DNA from: Actinopolyspora alba
GTDB taxonomy: Bacteria; Actinomycetota; Actinomycetes; Mycobacteriales; Pseudonocardiaceae
Length of the DNA stretch: 64,000 nt
Assembly (NCBI RefSeq): GCF_900112765.1
Contig: NZ_FOMZ01000004.1
Location: forward strand, 49,446 to 113,445
Reading direction: 5' to 3'
Under the pieces are notes generated by a model. That model saw only the letters and a program-made list of their open reading frames with translations, had not been told where the DNA came from and searched no databases. Each line of letters starts with the position of its first letter. Positions within the stretch are counted from its first letter, which is position 1. This document shows, piece after piece, positions 1 through 8,598 of the stretch. Position numbers and translations under genes: made by a program.

Positions 1-638
1 TAGGCCGGAGGGGGCGGGGGATAACCGGGCTGGCCGTAGCCCTGGTCGGGGAAGCCACCGGACTGGGGGTATCCGCCGCCGGGCTGACCGTAGCCTTGGT
101 CATAACCGGGCTGGCCGTAGCCGTAGTTCGGGTCCTGCCCGTACTGGCCCTGGTCGTAGCCGTACTGCGCCTGCTGGCCGTACGGATCCCCCTGGGGATA
201 TTGGCCTGGTGGCTGGCTCATGGGTCGGTCTCCTGCGGTACGAGGTGTTGCCGGCCGTCGGCTTACGTCGGGGTCGACGGACGAGCTTATTCGAAACTGT
301 CCCGTGTGCAGCGTCTCAGAGCGCTCCAGGGAGACTACGACGTCACCATATGTGTCCCACCGCTGCTCGGTGAGATGCTCCTGAACGCAGTCGGCGAGAA
401 GATCGGTGACCCGATTCTCGTCCTCCATGAGTCGATCGTGATCGGTGGGGCTCAGCTGCACGACGTAGTGGTTGCACGCCAGCAATCTGCCGCCCGCGAG
501 TTCGCGCACCTGCAACTCGGCTTCCCGCTGCAGTGACTGCGCGACCTCCTGGGGAACGACCTTGCCGCCGAACACCCGCGCGAAGCTGTTGCCGACGATG
601 CCTTCGAGCCTGCGCTCGAAGCGCTGCACGAGGCCCAC
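1..638 (-). CDS. fhaA: FhaA-type protein (DUF3662 + disordered linker), 3' end outside window
   Basis: The frame reads from a GTG at 638, preceded by GGAGGGGG, to the window edge with no stop. Residues 1-130 match the DUF3662 N-terminal domain of actinobacterial FhaA: the start reads GLVQRFERRLEG, followed by FARVFGGKVVPQEVA and NHYVVQLSPTDHDRL. From about residue 140 the chain turns into a Gly/Gln/Tyr/Pro-rich linker with repeated YGQPGY units. In FhaA this linker leads to a C-terminal FHA domain that binds phosphothreonine of Ser/Thr kinase targets such as the MviN/PknB cell-wall system; that domain lies outside the window. An ATG at 221 with a Q-rich downstream frame is in the same frame, so it is internal and not a separate gene. 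Confidence 0.88.
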   Translation of the reverse strand, partial: MGLVQRFERRLEGIVGNSFARVFGGKVVPQEVAQSLQREAELQVRELAGGRLLACNHYVVQLSPTDHDRLMEDENRVTDLLADCVQEHLTEQRWDTYGDVVVSLERSETLHTGQFRISSSVDPDVSRRPATPRTAGDRPMSQPPGQYPQGDPYGQQAQYGYDQGQYGQDPNYGYGQPGYDQGYGQPGGGYPQSGGFPDQGYGQPGYPPPPPA

Positions 639-848
639 GGCAATCCCCCTCCATACTCTCGACTCTTGCGTACCATCGTATCTGGCGCGACGAGCCGTTA
701 CAGCTACTAGTTCCGAGCGGGGGCGCACCCCGCGGGATTCCGGTGACCCGGCTGTGTTAGCCTGATCGGGCCGGTGCGGAACACGCTTCCGCGGGCCGAT
801 TGTACCGATCGCTCACGGTCGGTACGGCGCTTCGGACGAGGACCCCCG

Positions 849-879
849 TTGAGGGGATCGGATCCGAGTGTTGTAGAGT
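849..879 (+). promoter_or_regulatory. possible promoter of tRNA-Leu
   Basis: TTGAGG at 849-854 followed 17 nt later by TGTAGA gives a weak sigma-70-like pair just upstream of the tRNA gene. The 639-848 stretch before it holds the fhaA promoter region and no further gene that I can support. Confidence 0.35.
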
Positions 880-902
880 GAGATTACAACGGAAAAGCCC
901 AC

Positions 903-986
903 GGGCGGGTGGCGGAATAGGTAGACGCGCACGGTTCAGGTCCGTGTGTCCGAAAGGACGTGGGGGTTCAACTCCCCCCTCGCCCA
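903..986 (+). tRNA. tRNA-Leu (anticodon CAG)
   Basis: A full class II cloverleaf is visible. The acceptor GGGCGGG (903-909) pairs with CTCGCCC (979-985), followed by discriminator A. The anticodon stem CACGG/CCGTG encloses loop TTCAGGT with anticodon CAG. A long variable arm (GTCC-GAAA-GGAC) follows, and the T arm is GGGGG-TTCAACT-CCCCC. The 3' CCA is not encoded (CCG follows), as is common in actinobacteria. It reads the abundant CUG codon. A terminator lies about 65 nt downstream. No integrated element is visible next to it. Confidence 0.95.
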
Positions 987-1052
987 CCGAGGGCCGACGA
1001 CACAATGGGTGTCGGGTAACCGACACAATGAGTCGTCGACTTGATCGTGATG

Positions 1053-1096
1053 ATCGGGGAGAGCTTCGCTGAAGGCGGGGCTCTCCCCGATTTTTT
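1053..1096 (+). terminator. intrinsic terminator after tRNA-Leu
   Basis: ATCGGGGAGAGC (1053-1064) pairs with GCTCTCCCCGAT (1080-1091), a perfect 12-bp stem, followed by a run of T residues. It ends the tRNA transcript. Confidence 0.9.
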
Positions 1097-1280
1097 GTGT
1101 GTTCTGGGGTGTGCCGCGTCCGGCTTTTCGCGCCGTGGCGGGGTTCTCGGGGTGGTGGAGTGTTTCGAGTGTCACTCCATTGGTGGTGTTTTCGCCTTGT
1201 TCCCGGCGGGTGCCTGGGTTTGGTGTGTCCACTGTGGCAGTGCTCCGTCCGTACCGGGGCCGGTTCCTCGTGGCCCGGTG

Positions 1281-2657
1281 TCACTCGACGAGCTGGTCGA
1301 GGGCGGCCTCGATCGCCCGGTGGAAGGTGGGGTAGGCGAAGATCATCCGGCGGAGCTGGGCGAGGTGCACCTGGGTGTGGACGGCTACGGTGAACGCGCC
1401 GAGGATCTCGCCGCCCAGCGGTGCGACCACGGTGGCGCCGAGCAGGATGTCGCGCTCGGTGTCGGCCACCAGTTTGATCAGCCCCTCGTTACCGGCCTTG
1501 TGGATCCAGCCGCGGGCCGAGGAGGGAATTCCCGTGACCGCTGTGCGCACGGGGAAGCCCGCTCGGCGAGCTTGGTCCTCGGTGAGCCCGAGGGAGGCCA
1601 CCTCGGGGTCGGTGAACGCGACGGCGGGCATGGCCCGGTAGTCCGCGGTCTCCGCACCATCGCCGAGGATGTCGTCGGCGGCGATGCGTGCCTGGTACAC
1701 CGAGGTGTGGGTGTAGGCACCGTGACCGGTGACGTCACCGATGGCCCACACCCCGTCGGCGGCGCGCATCCGCTCGTCCACGTCGATGGTGTTCGCGGCC
1801 TCGTCGAGCCCGAGTGATCCCACCCCCAGCGCGGCGAGGTCCGTGCGGCGCCCGGTGGCGACCAGCAGTTGTTCGGCCGAAGGACTCTCCCCGGAGTCGA
1901 GTTCCACGGTGAACCGGCCGTCGTGGTGACCCACGCGTCGTGCGGAGGTGCCGGTGTGCACGGTGATCCCCTCGGCGGTGAACACCTCGGTGATGCTCTC
2001 GGAGGCCTCGGGTTCGCCGCCCGGCAGCACTCGCGGCGCGGCCTCGACCACGGTGGTCTCGACGCCGAACCGTGCGAACACCTGGGCGAACTCCATCCCC
2101 ACGGGACCCGCGCCGAGTACCACCACCGAACCGGGCAGCGAGCGGGCCCGCACCGCTTCCCGGTTGGTCCAGAAGGGGCTCTCCCGTAGCCCGTCGATCG
2201 GCGGCACGGCGGGATCGGTACCGGGGTTGAGCACGATCGCCCGGCGAGGGCGGAAGACCCGATCCCCCTCCGCCGTGGTGACGGTGACCTCGCCGGGGCC
2301 GGTCAGCCGACCGGTACCGCGCACGAACCGCCCTCCGGTGTCCTCGAAGCGCCGCACGGCGGCCCGGTCGTCCCATCCGGTGGTGGCCTCGTCGCGGATG
2401 CGATCGGCGACCGGGGTCCAGTCCGGCTGGACCGACGCCGTTCCCGCGAGCAGCGGAACCCGTCCGGCCTCGGCGAGCGCACCGGCCCCGCGGACCATCA
2501 TCTTGGTGGGAATGCAGGCGTAGTAGGGGCACTCGCCCCCGACCAGGCGGTTGTCCACGCCGACCACGCGCAGTCCCGCCGTGGCCAGTCGTCCGGCGAC
2601 GTCCTCGCCACCCGGACCCATGCCGACCACCACGGCATCGACCTCGTCCTCCGCCAT
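1281..2657 (-). CDS. NAD(P)/FAD-dependent disulfide oxidoreductase (dihydrolipoamide dehydrogenase/mercuric reductase family)
   Basis: This 458-residue flavoprotein starts at ATG 2657 behind GGCGGAG. The N-terminal FAD-binding GMGPGG (about residues 12-17) is followed by the redox-active disulfide GECPYYACIPTK (C43 and C48). A second dinucleotide motif, VVVLGAGPVGMEFA, binds NAD(P)H, and the dimerisation domain closes the protein. The usual C-terminal HPTxxE active-site motif of dihydrolipoamide dehydrogenase is replaced by AYPTFHR, so the natural substrate is uncertain. A Crp/Fnr regulator lies 86 nt upstream on the same strand. A second member of the family lies at 5506-6864. The fold assignment is firm; the substrate is unknown. 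Confidence 0.9.
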   Translation of the reverse strand: MAEDEVDAVVVGMGPGGEDVAGRLATAGLRVVGVDNRLVGGECPYYACIPTKMMVRGAGALAEAGRVPLLAGTASVQPDWTPVADRIRDEATTGWDDRAAVRRFEDTGGRFVRGTGRLTGPGEVTVTTAEGDRVFRPRRAIVLNPGTDPAVPPIDGLRESPFWTNREAVRARSLPGSVVVLGAGPVGMEFAQVFARFGVETTVVEAAPRVLPGGEPEASESITEVFTAEGITVHTGTSARRVGHHDGRFTVELDSGESPSAEQLLVATGRRTDLAALGVGSLGLDEAANTIDVDERMRAADGVWAIGDVTGHGAYTHTSVYQARIAADDILGDGAETADYRAMPAVAFTDPEVASLGLTEDQARRAGFPVRTAVTGIPSSARGWIHKAGNEGLIKLVADTERDILLGATVVAPLGGEILGAFTVAVHTQVHLAQLRRMIFAYPTFHRAIEAALDQLVE

Positions 2658-2743
2658 CTCCGCCCCCTCGGCTAGGCATCCCTGTCGCGCTCAGCCCAGC
2701 ATCGGAACGGCGAGTACGCACGGCGGAGCGAGGTTCCGGAGCG

Positions 2744-3496
2744 CTACTGGCCGGGCTCCTGTTCCAGGACGCGGTGCAGTCCGGCGATGTCGTGGAGTTC
2801 GATGGCCGCGTAACGTACGGTGATCAGTTTGCGGGCCTCGAACTCCTTGAGGATCTTGTTCAGTGAGGGGCGCTGCGCACCGACCATGGCGGCCAGGGTC
2901 CGCTGGGGCAGCGGGACGCGGTCCTCGGCGGCCTCGTCGAGCAGCAGCTGGGCGACCTGCTGGGGCAGCGAGCGGCCGAGCAGTCCGATCACCCGTTGCT
3001 GGCTGGTCGCCGGACGCTGGGCGACGCTGGACAGCCAGCGTCGCAGGATCGCCGGGTGCTGTCCGAGCAACCGCTCGAAGTCCGCGGCGGACAGGAACAG
3101 GACGGTGGCGTCCTCCAGCGCCCGGGCGGTGTAGGGCAGGATCATCTCCAGCAGGTGCTGGATGTCGCCGTCGACGTCGCCGGGCCGCAGCACGTGCACC
3201 ACCGAGCGCCGCCTGCCCGAACTCACCGACAGCTCCACCCGGCCCTCCCGGACGATCCACACCCCGGCGGGTGCGGAACCACCGTGGAACAGCGGGGCAT
3301 GCCGGGACACGTGCCGGGTGCGCAGGAACGTCGCCAGTGCGGTGAGGTCGTCCGGCCGCAGCGGTGCGGCCTCCCCACGCCCGACGCAACGTGCCACCCA
3401 CGCGGCCTGCCGGACGGCCAGCTGCGCCTCGTCGCCCGGGCCCAGGGCCCGTACGGCTCGGTCCAGCGCCGCGCTCGACAGGCGGGAGAAGGTCAT
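2744..3496 (-). CDS. Crp/Fnr-family transcriptional regulator
   Basis: A 250-residue protein starting at ATG 3496 (MTFSRLSS). An upstream in-frame extension to 3601 looks non-coding and was not used. A cyclic-nucleotide-binding-type beta-barrel spans about residues 45-150 (around [14 protein letters not shown] and LRPGDVDGD). A C-terminal winged helix follows at about 190-245, with [20 protein letters not shown] as the recognition region. No cysteine cluster typical of FNR is seen, so the signal may be a small ligand. It is transcribed in the same direction as the flavoprotein at 1281-2657 and is a plausible regulator of it. Confidence 0.88.
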   Translation of the reverse strand: MTFSRLSSAALDRAVRALGPGDEAQLAVRQAAWVARCVGRGEAAPLRPDDLTALATFLRTRHVSRHAPLFHGGSAPAGVWIVREGRVELSVSSGRRRSVVHVLRPGDVDGDIQHLLEMILPYTARALEDATVLFLSAADFERLLGQHPAILRRWLSSVAQRPATSQQRVIGLLGRSLPQQVAQLLLDEAAEDRVPLPQRTLAAMVGAQRPSLNKILKEFEARKLITVRYAAIELHDIAGLHRVLEQEPGQ

Positions 3497-3637
3497 GGGG
3501 TCATCATGGCACCGAACGCCGGCTACCGGGGCTCCGATCGGCCCGAGGAGATCCCCTCGGGCCTCGGTCGTTTCGCGGCGGCGCGAACCGGATCGCCTCA
3601 CGGGACGAGGCGATCCGGCGGTAGAGGTGATGCGTGC

Positions 3638-4069
3638 TCAGTGGGCGGTCCTGTGACGGATGCCGTACAGCACCAGCGCGGTGACCGCGCCGTAGAGCAG
3701 GTGGCCGATGAGCGACGGCAGCGCGGTGGCGCCGAGTTGCAGGATCGGCATGCCGAGCATGGCGGGCATCAGCACCAGCGGCCCCAGAACCCACCAGGCG
3801 AGTCCGTACAGCAGCCCGTAGCCGAACAGGCGCCACAGCCGTGCGTGCGGAGCAAGCACCCCGAAACCCGCTCCGATCCCGGCGGAGATGACCAGATGCA
3901 CCACCAGGCCGATCACGGGACCGCTCGCCCCGACCAGGCCCGCGATCATGGTCAACATCCCCGTCATCGCCATCAGTGCTCCGAACACGATGCCGCCACC
4001 GATCCCGGCTGCCGCGCCGGACAGCGCGCCGGTTACCAGCCTGGTCGGCATGTGTGTGGTGGTGGACAT
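3638..4069 (-). CDS. small tetraspan membrane protein of unknown function
   Basis: A 143-residue hydrophobic protein starting at ATG 4069, directly preceded by GGGGGGAGCGACC. About four transmembrane segments are visible, rich in Gly/Ala/Leu/Met (for example the stretch with GIGGGIVFGALMAMTGML and the one with YGLLYGLAWWVLGPLVL), ending in a short basic tail. The frame stays open far upstream, but that part has no membrane character and no ribosome site. I do not recognise a family. It may be co-transcribed with the Crp gene, which lies 141 nt downstream. Confidence 0.7.
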   Translation of the reverse strand: MSTTTHMPTRLVTGALSGAAAGIGGGIVFGALMAMTGMLTMIAGLVGASGPVIGLVVHLVISAGIGAGFGVLAPHARLWRLFGYGLLYGLAWWVLGPLVLMPAMLGMPILQLGATALPSLIGHLLYGAVTALVLYGIRHRTAH

Positions 4070-4315
4070 GGTCGCTCCCCCCTCATCGCTGAGTAGCCAC
4101 GAGTCCGCTCCCGGAGGACGGGGAGCGAAACCGTTGGCGGAAGTCCCTTCCGCACGGGTGTTCAGTCCGTGTGAACCGACCCGTCCCGGCAGATGTTGGT
4201 TCGTGCCGCCGGTCACATCGCCCAGTGCAGCGCATGTGTCCTCCACCGGGGTGGGGAGTGTCAGCCTGGTGACACCTTCGGCCGGGTTTTTCCGTCGGCC
4301 GCTTCGGGGCATGTC

Positions 4316-5095
4316 GTGAGCGTGGGTGAACGTGAGGACTGGCGGGGCTACCTCGCCGCGTTCCACGCGCATCGGCCCGGTGTGACCGAGCGGGTGTTCG
4401 CGCGGCTGGACGACGATCCGTACGAGTGGGTGACGGCACCGCTCCGCGAACTCGGGAGCGGGTTGGTCGTGGATCTGGCCTGCGGCTCGGCCCCCACGCG
4501 GCCGTGGCTGCGCGAGCGTCGGTGGGTGGGGGTGGACCACAGCGCCGAGGAGCTGGCCGCTGCCGCCGGGGCGGGGCGTGGACCGCTGGTGCGGGCACGC
4601 GCGGACGCGCTGCCGGTGGCCACCGGGGCTGCCGGGGCGGTGTGCGCGGCGATGGCGCTGCCGCTGCCGGTCGTGCTCGACGAGATCCGCCGGGTGCTGC
4701 GGCCCGGCGGTGCGCTGGTGGCACTGGTGCCCGCGCGGATCGGCCTCGACCCGGCGGGCTGGTTCGCGTGGCTTCGGGTGCTGCGCGCCGCGGGGGTCCC
4801 GGCCCCGCGCTGGCCGAACCCCCGTGCCCGCGAACACCTCGGCGGGGTGCTCGACCGCGCCGGTTTCGAGGTGCTCGACTCCGAACGCCGCGTGTTCTCG
4901 TTCCCGCTGCAGTCACCGGAGGACGCCGCGGTGCTGCTGGAGAGCCTCTACGATCCCGCCCGTCCTCCGTCCCGCCCCACGGATCCGCGCGTGGCGGCGG
5001 CCGTGGCGGAGTCGGTCCGCGCACTGCCGATGCCGCTGCGCCGGATCGTGGCCCGGCCTCAGGCCAGGGTGCCCAGCCACGTGGTCAGTCCGTAG
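4316..5095 (+). CDS. class I SAM-dependent methyltransferase
   Basis: About 259 residues from a GTG at 4316 (VSVGEREDW); a GTG at 4322 or an earlier in-frame start is also possible. Motif I appears as VVDLACGSA (about residues 51-59), the acidic loop as WVGVDHS, and the later LRPGGALVALVP strand is typical of methyltransferases with a Rossmann fold. The substrate is not evident. The 3' end overlaps the end of a minus-strand small peptide gene (5059-5187) by 37 nt. It shares the island with a Tes-like radical SAM protein and a second methyltransferase, which suggests action on the same or a related metabolite. Confidence 0.82.
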   Translation: MSVGEREDWRGYLAAFHAHRPGVTERVFARLDDDPYEWVTAPLRELGSGLVVDLACGSAPTRPWLRERRWVGVDHSAEELAAAAGAGRGPLVRARADALPVATGAAGAVCAAMALPLPVVLDEIRRVLRPGGALVALVPARIGLDPAGWFAWLRVLRAAGVPAPRWPNPRAREHLGGVLDRAGFEVLDSERRVFSFPLQSPEDAAVLLESLYDPARPPSRPTDPRVAAAVAESVRALPMPLRRIVARPQARVPSHVVSP

Positions 5096-5187
5096 CGGGC
5101 CGCGTAGGTGGCGGTTCCGATGAGCAGGACACCGGGCAGCCGAGCGGAGCTGCGTGCCGGGGTTCGGCGTCGGAGTGGTCGGGTCAC
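5059..5187 (-). CDS. 42-residue single-pass membrane peptide
   Basis: The start GTG at 5187 follows a strong GGGAGGAA site. The product is basic at the N-terminus (TRPLRRRTPARSSAR) and then has one hydrophobic segment (LPGVLLIGTATYAARYGL), ending in TLA. No homologue comes to mind. It overlaps the 3' end of the methyltransferase gene tail to tail. It could be a small membrane anchor or a substrate peptide of the neighbouring enzymes. The ribosome site and membrane segment make a real gene likely, but its short length limits confidence. Confidence 0.5.
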   Translation of the reverse strand: MTRPLRRRTPARSSARLPGVLLIGTATYAARYGLTTWLGTLA

Positions 5188-5505
5188 TGTTTCCTCCCGG
5201 CGGGGGAGGCCGATTCGGCCGTCGGCGGGCACTCGTCCTTCTCGGGCCGACCAGTTCCCGTACCCACCACAGCCTCGGCACATCGCACCGGAACGACTCC
5301 TTCGGGCTCCAGGACAACCACCGGTCAACCGGCCGTGCGCGGCGTTGGCGAGGTGAGTGTCGGCACGATGACAACTTCCCGTGCCGTGGTCCTCGCCGCG
5401 CCGAGGCCGTTGGGGACCGCTCTCCGCTTTCGTTCGTGGCGATCGGTGTCAGCGGCCGGACACTTCGCGTGTCGGATCGCGCGGTGGTGTGGTGCGCTAG
5501 GAGCC
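5188..5505. other. gene-free region between divergent peptide and flavoprotein genes
   Basis: About 320 nt between two divergent starts. No convincing frame is present on either strand. It should hold both promoters, but no clear -35/-10 pair stands out. Confidence 0.5.
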
Positions 5506-6864
5506 ATGACCCACGGCGAGGTGCTGGTGCTCGGTGGTGGGGCGGCCGGGCTGGCCGCCGCGAACACCGCGCACCGGGCGGGGATGCGGGTGACGCTGGT
5601 TTCCGAGGGCGCACCGGGTGGCGACTGCACGTTCACCGGTTGCGTGCCGTCGAAGACGCTGATCGAGGCCGCCGATGCGGGACCGTCGTTCTCCGAGGCC
5701 GTGGCCCGGGGGCGGCGGACGGTCTCGCGGGTGGCCGCCACCGAGGACGAACACGTGCTGCGGTCGGAGGGCATCGACGTCGTGCGGGGGCGGGCGCGGT
5801 TCGTGGCCGAACGCGCGGTGGAGATCGACGGCCACCGCAGGAGTGCCCGGCGGGTGGTGCTCGCCACTGGGGCTCGTCCCGCCGTTCCCCCGGTGCCGGG
5901 GTTGGGCGAGGTCGAGTACCTGACCAGCGACACCGTGTTCGACCTGGTGGACCCACCCACCTCGCTGGTGGTGCTCGGCGGGGGACCGGTCGGATGCGAG
6001 CTCGCCCAGGCGCTGGCCCGGCTGGGGGTGGGCGTGACCCTGGTCGAACGGGCACCACGGCTGCTGCCCGGCGTGGACGCCGAGGCCTCCGAGGCGCTCG
6101 CCCGGGCGCTGCGGACCGACGGCGTGCGGTTGCGCACCGGCGCACCGGTCCGCCGGGTGCGCTCCTCGGACGGGAAGATCCTGGTGGAACTCGCCGACGG
6201 TGAGGCGGTGCGCGGTGAACGGTTGCTGGTGGCCACCGGACGTCGACCGAACACCGAGGGAATCGGGCTGGACACCGTGGGAGTGCGGACCGACCGGCAG
6301 GGGCACGTGCTCGTCGACCGGCACATGGCCACCACGGCGAGGGGTGTTTCCGCCGCCGGTGACGTGACGGGGGTGTTCGGCCACACCCACGCGGCCTACG
6401 CGATGGGGCGCGTGGCGGTGCTGGCAGGCACCCGACGCACCCGGCGCCCCGCCTTCGAACCGGACTCGGTTCCCCGCGTGGTGTTCACGAGCCCGGAGGT
6501 CGCCACCGTCGGCCGCGCCGAGCACGAACTCGCCGACACCGCCGCCAGGACGGCTTATCTGCCGATGAGCGAGGTGGACCGGGCGGTGACCGCCGACGCG
6601 GAGGCCGGGGTCGTCAAGCTGTTCGCCGGGCCGCGCGGACCGCTCGGACATCTCGGGGGAGGGCGGGTGCTCGGGGCGAGCATCGTGGCCCGGCGGGCCG
6701 GGGAGATGATCCACGAGCCCGCGCTGGCGATGCGTACCGGCATGTTCGCCGGGCGGCTGGCCCAGACCGTGCACGCCTACCCCAGCTGGTCGATGGCGGT
6801 CCAGCGGGCCGCCGCGCAGTTCGTCGGTACCCACGGCGGACGTACCGCCCGTCCGGCGGGCTGA
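5506..6864 (+). CDS. FAD/NAD(P) disulfide oxidoreductase (mercuric reductase-like)
   Basis: A 452-residue protein from ATG 5506 behind TAGGAG; the open frame upstream lacks family similarity. It has an FAD motif GGGAAGLAAA, a redox disulfide GGDCTFTGCVPSK (C41, C46), an NAD(P) motif VVLGGGPVGCELA and a second FAD motif SAAGDVTG. The C-terminal HPTxxE expected in dihydrolipoamide dehydrogenases is AYPSWSM here, so the catalytic His-Glu pair is absent. It is unlikely to be a true lipoamide dehydrogenase and may reduce a special thiol, quinone or metal(loid). The radical SAM gene starts 81 nt downstream on the same strand, suggesting an operon. Confidence 0.9.
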   Translation: MTHGEVLVLGGGAAGLAAANTAHRAGMRVTLVSEGAPGGDCTFTGCVPSKTLIEAADAGPSFSEAVARGRRTVSRVAATEDEHVLRSEGIDVVRGRARFVAERAVEIDGHRRSARRVVLATGARPAVPPVPGLGEVEYLTSDTVFDLVDPPTSLVVLGGGPVGCELAQALARLGVGVTLVERAPRLLPGVDAEASEALARALRTDGVRLRTGAPVRRVRSSDGKILVELADGEAVRGERLLVATGRRPNTEGIGLDTVGVRTDRQGHVLVDRHMATTARGVSAAGDVTGVFGHTHAAYAMGRVAVLAGTRRTRRPAFEPDSVPRVVFTSPEVATVGRAEHELADTAARTAYLPMSEVDRAVTADAEAGVVKLFAGPRGPLGHLGGGRVLGASIVARRAGEMIHEPALAMRTGMFAGRLAQTVHAYPSWSMAVQRAAAQFVGTHGGRTARPAG

Positions 6865-6945
6865 AACCGCGGCCGTGATCGTGGAGAGTGTCCGGTCGCC
6901 GACAGTTCCACTGCGAACCGGGCCGGGGACTGCTGTGCTTCCCCC

Positions 6946-8598
6946 ATGACCGAACTCTCCGAGAGCGAGCGACCGAGCGATCGTGCTCGGCGCAAACGGG
7001 ACCGCGACGAGGTGTTCGTGGAGTTCACCAGGAGCGTCTGCCCCGTGTGCAAGACGGTGATCGACGCGCAGGTCAACCTCCGCGACGACAAGGTCTACCT
7101 GCGCAAGCGCTGCCGCGAGCACGGCGAGTTCGAAGCCCTGGTCTACGGCGACGCGCGGGCCTACATGAACTCCGCCCGGTTCAACAAACCCGGCACGATC
7201 CCGCTGCGCTTCCAGACCGAGGTGGCCGAGGGCTGCCCCTCGGACTGCGGGTTGTGCCCCGAGCACAAGCAGCACGCCTGCCTGGGCATCATCGAGGTCA
7301 ACACCGACTGCAACATGGACTGCCCGATCTGCTTCGCCGACTCCGGGCACCAGCCGGACGGCTACTCGATCACCCCCGAGCAGTGCGCGCACATGCTCGA
7401 CATCTTCGTCGAGGCCGAGGGCGAGCCGGAAGTGGTGATGTTCTCCGGCGGTGAGCCCACCATCCACAAGCACATCCTCGACTTCGTCGACCAGGCCCAG
7501 CGACGGCCGATCAAGGCGGTCAACCTCAACACCAACGGCATCCGGCTGGCCACCGACGAGCGGTTCGTGCACGCGCTGGGAGAGCGCAACCGTCCCGGCA
7601 GGCGGATCAACGTCTACCTGCAGTTCGACGGGTTCGACCGGGACACGCACCTGGCGATCCGCGGCAAGGACCTCCGCGAGCGCAAACGGCGCGCCCTGGA
7701 CAACTGCGCCGAGGCCGGGCTGACCGTCACCCTGGTCGCCGCCGTGGAACGGGGGCTCAACGAACACGAGATCGGCGACATCATCCGGTTCGGCGTCGAA
7801 CACCCGGCGGTGCGCTCGGTCGCGTTGCAGCCGGTGACTCATTCTGGCAGGCACGCCGAGTTCGACCCGCTCAACCGGTTGACCAACCCCGAGGTGATCG
7901 GGCACGTCGCCGACCAGTGCCCCGACTGGCTGCGCGGGGACGACTTCGTTCCCGTGCCGTGCTGCTTTCCCACCTGCCGCTCGATCACCTACCTGCTGGT
8001 CGACCACAAGGAGGACCGCACCGACGTCGTGCCGATCCCTCGACTGATCGATGTGGACGAATACCTGGACTACGTGAGCAACCGTGCGGTGCCCGACCAC
8101 GCGGTGCGCGAGGCGCTGGAGAAGTTGTGGAGCGCCTCGGCGTTTCCGGGGACCGAGACCACCGAGACCAATTTGGACACCACCGCCGCCGAGCTGGAGT
8201 GCGAGGCGTGCGGAATCGACCTGCCCGAAGCCGCCAGGGGACTCGGCGACAAGGCCTTCATGATCGTGGTGCAGGACTTCCAGGACCCCTACACCCTCAA
8301 CGTCAAACAGCTCATGAAGTGCTGCGTCGAGGAGATCACCCCCGACGGACGGATGATCCCGTTCTGCGCCTACAACTCCGTCGGCTACCGCGAGCGGGTC
8401 CGCGCCGAGCAGTCCGGGGTGGAAGTGGACGGCGTGGTGCCCAACTCGACCGAGCTGCGCGGGATCACCACCGACTCGCCGTACGGATCGAGAATCGTCC
8501 CCCGCGATACCGAGGCCACCACCGCCGAGCGGCGTAGTGCTCGTTCGGGAGCCGACTCGACCGGCACCGAGGTGAGGGGAAGCGGTCATGACGAGTGA
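6946..8598 (+). CDS. radical SAM protein of the Tes/MJ0619 type
   Basis: A 550-residue protein. The radical SAM cluster motif is CNMDCPIC (C122, C126, C129). It is preceded by the extra cysteine block GCPSDCGLCPEHKQHAC (C97-C112) that marks the family of archaeal tetraether synthase (Tes) and the MJ0619 pterin methylase. N-terminal cysteines (VCPVC, RC) and C-terminal ones (CEACG, KCC, FC) suggest additional metal or FeS sites. MFSGGEPT is the SAM-binding GGE motif. The family makes C-C bonds or methylations by radical chemistry; the bacterial substrate is unknown. It overlaps the next methyltransferase by 11 nt, so the two are translated together. No strong ribosome site precedes the ATG. 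Confidence 0.9.
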   Translation: MTELSESERPSDRARRKRDRDEVFVEFTRSVCPVCKTVIDAQVNLRDDKVYLRKRCREHGEFEALVYGDARAYMNSARFNKPGTIPLRFQTEVAEGCPSDCGLCPEHKQHACLGIIEVNTDCNMDCPICFADSGHQPDGYSITPEQCAHMLDIFVEAEGEPEVVMFSGGEPTIHKHILDFVDQAQRRPIKAVNLNTNGIRLATDERFVHALGERNRPGRRINVYLQFDGFDRDTHLAIRGKDLRERKRRALDNCAEAGLTVTLVAAVERGLNEHEIGDIIRFGVEHPAVRSVALQPVTHSGRHAEFDPLNRLTNPEVIGHVADQCPDWLRGDDFVPVPCCFPTCRSITYLLVDHKEDRTDVVPIPRLIDVDEYLDYVSNRAVPDHAVREALEKLWSASAFPGTETTETNLDTTAAELECEACGIDLPEAARGLGDKAFMIVVQDFQDPYTLNVKQLMKCCVEEITPDGRMIPFCAYNSVGYRERVRAEQSGVEVDGVVPNSTELRGITTDSPYGSRIVPRDTEATTAERRSARSGADSTGTEVRGSGHDE

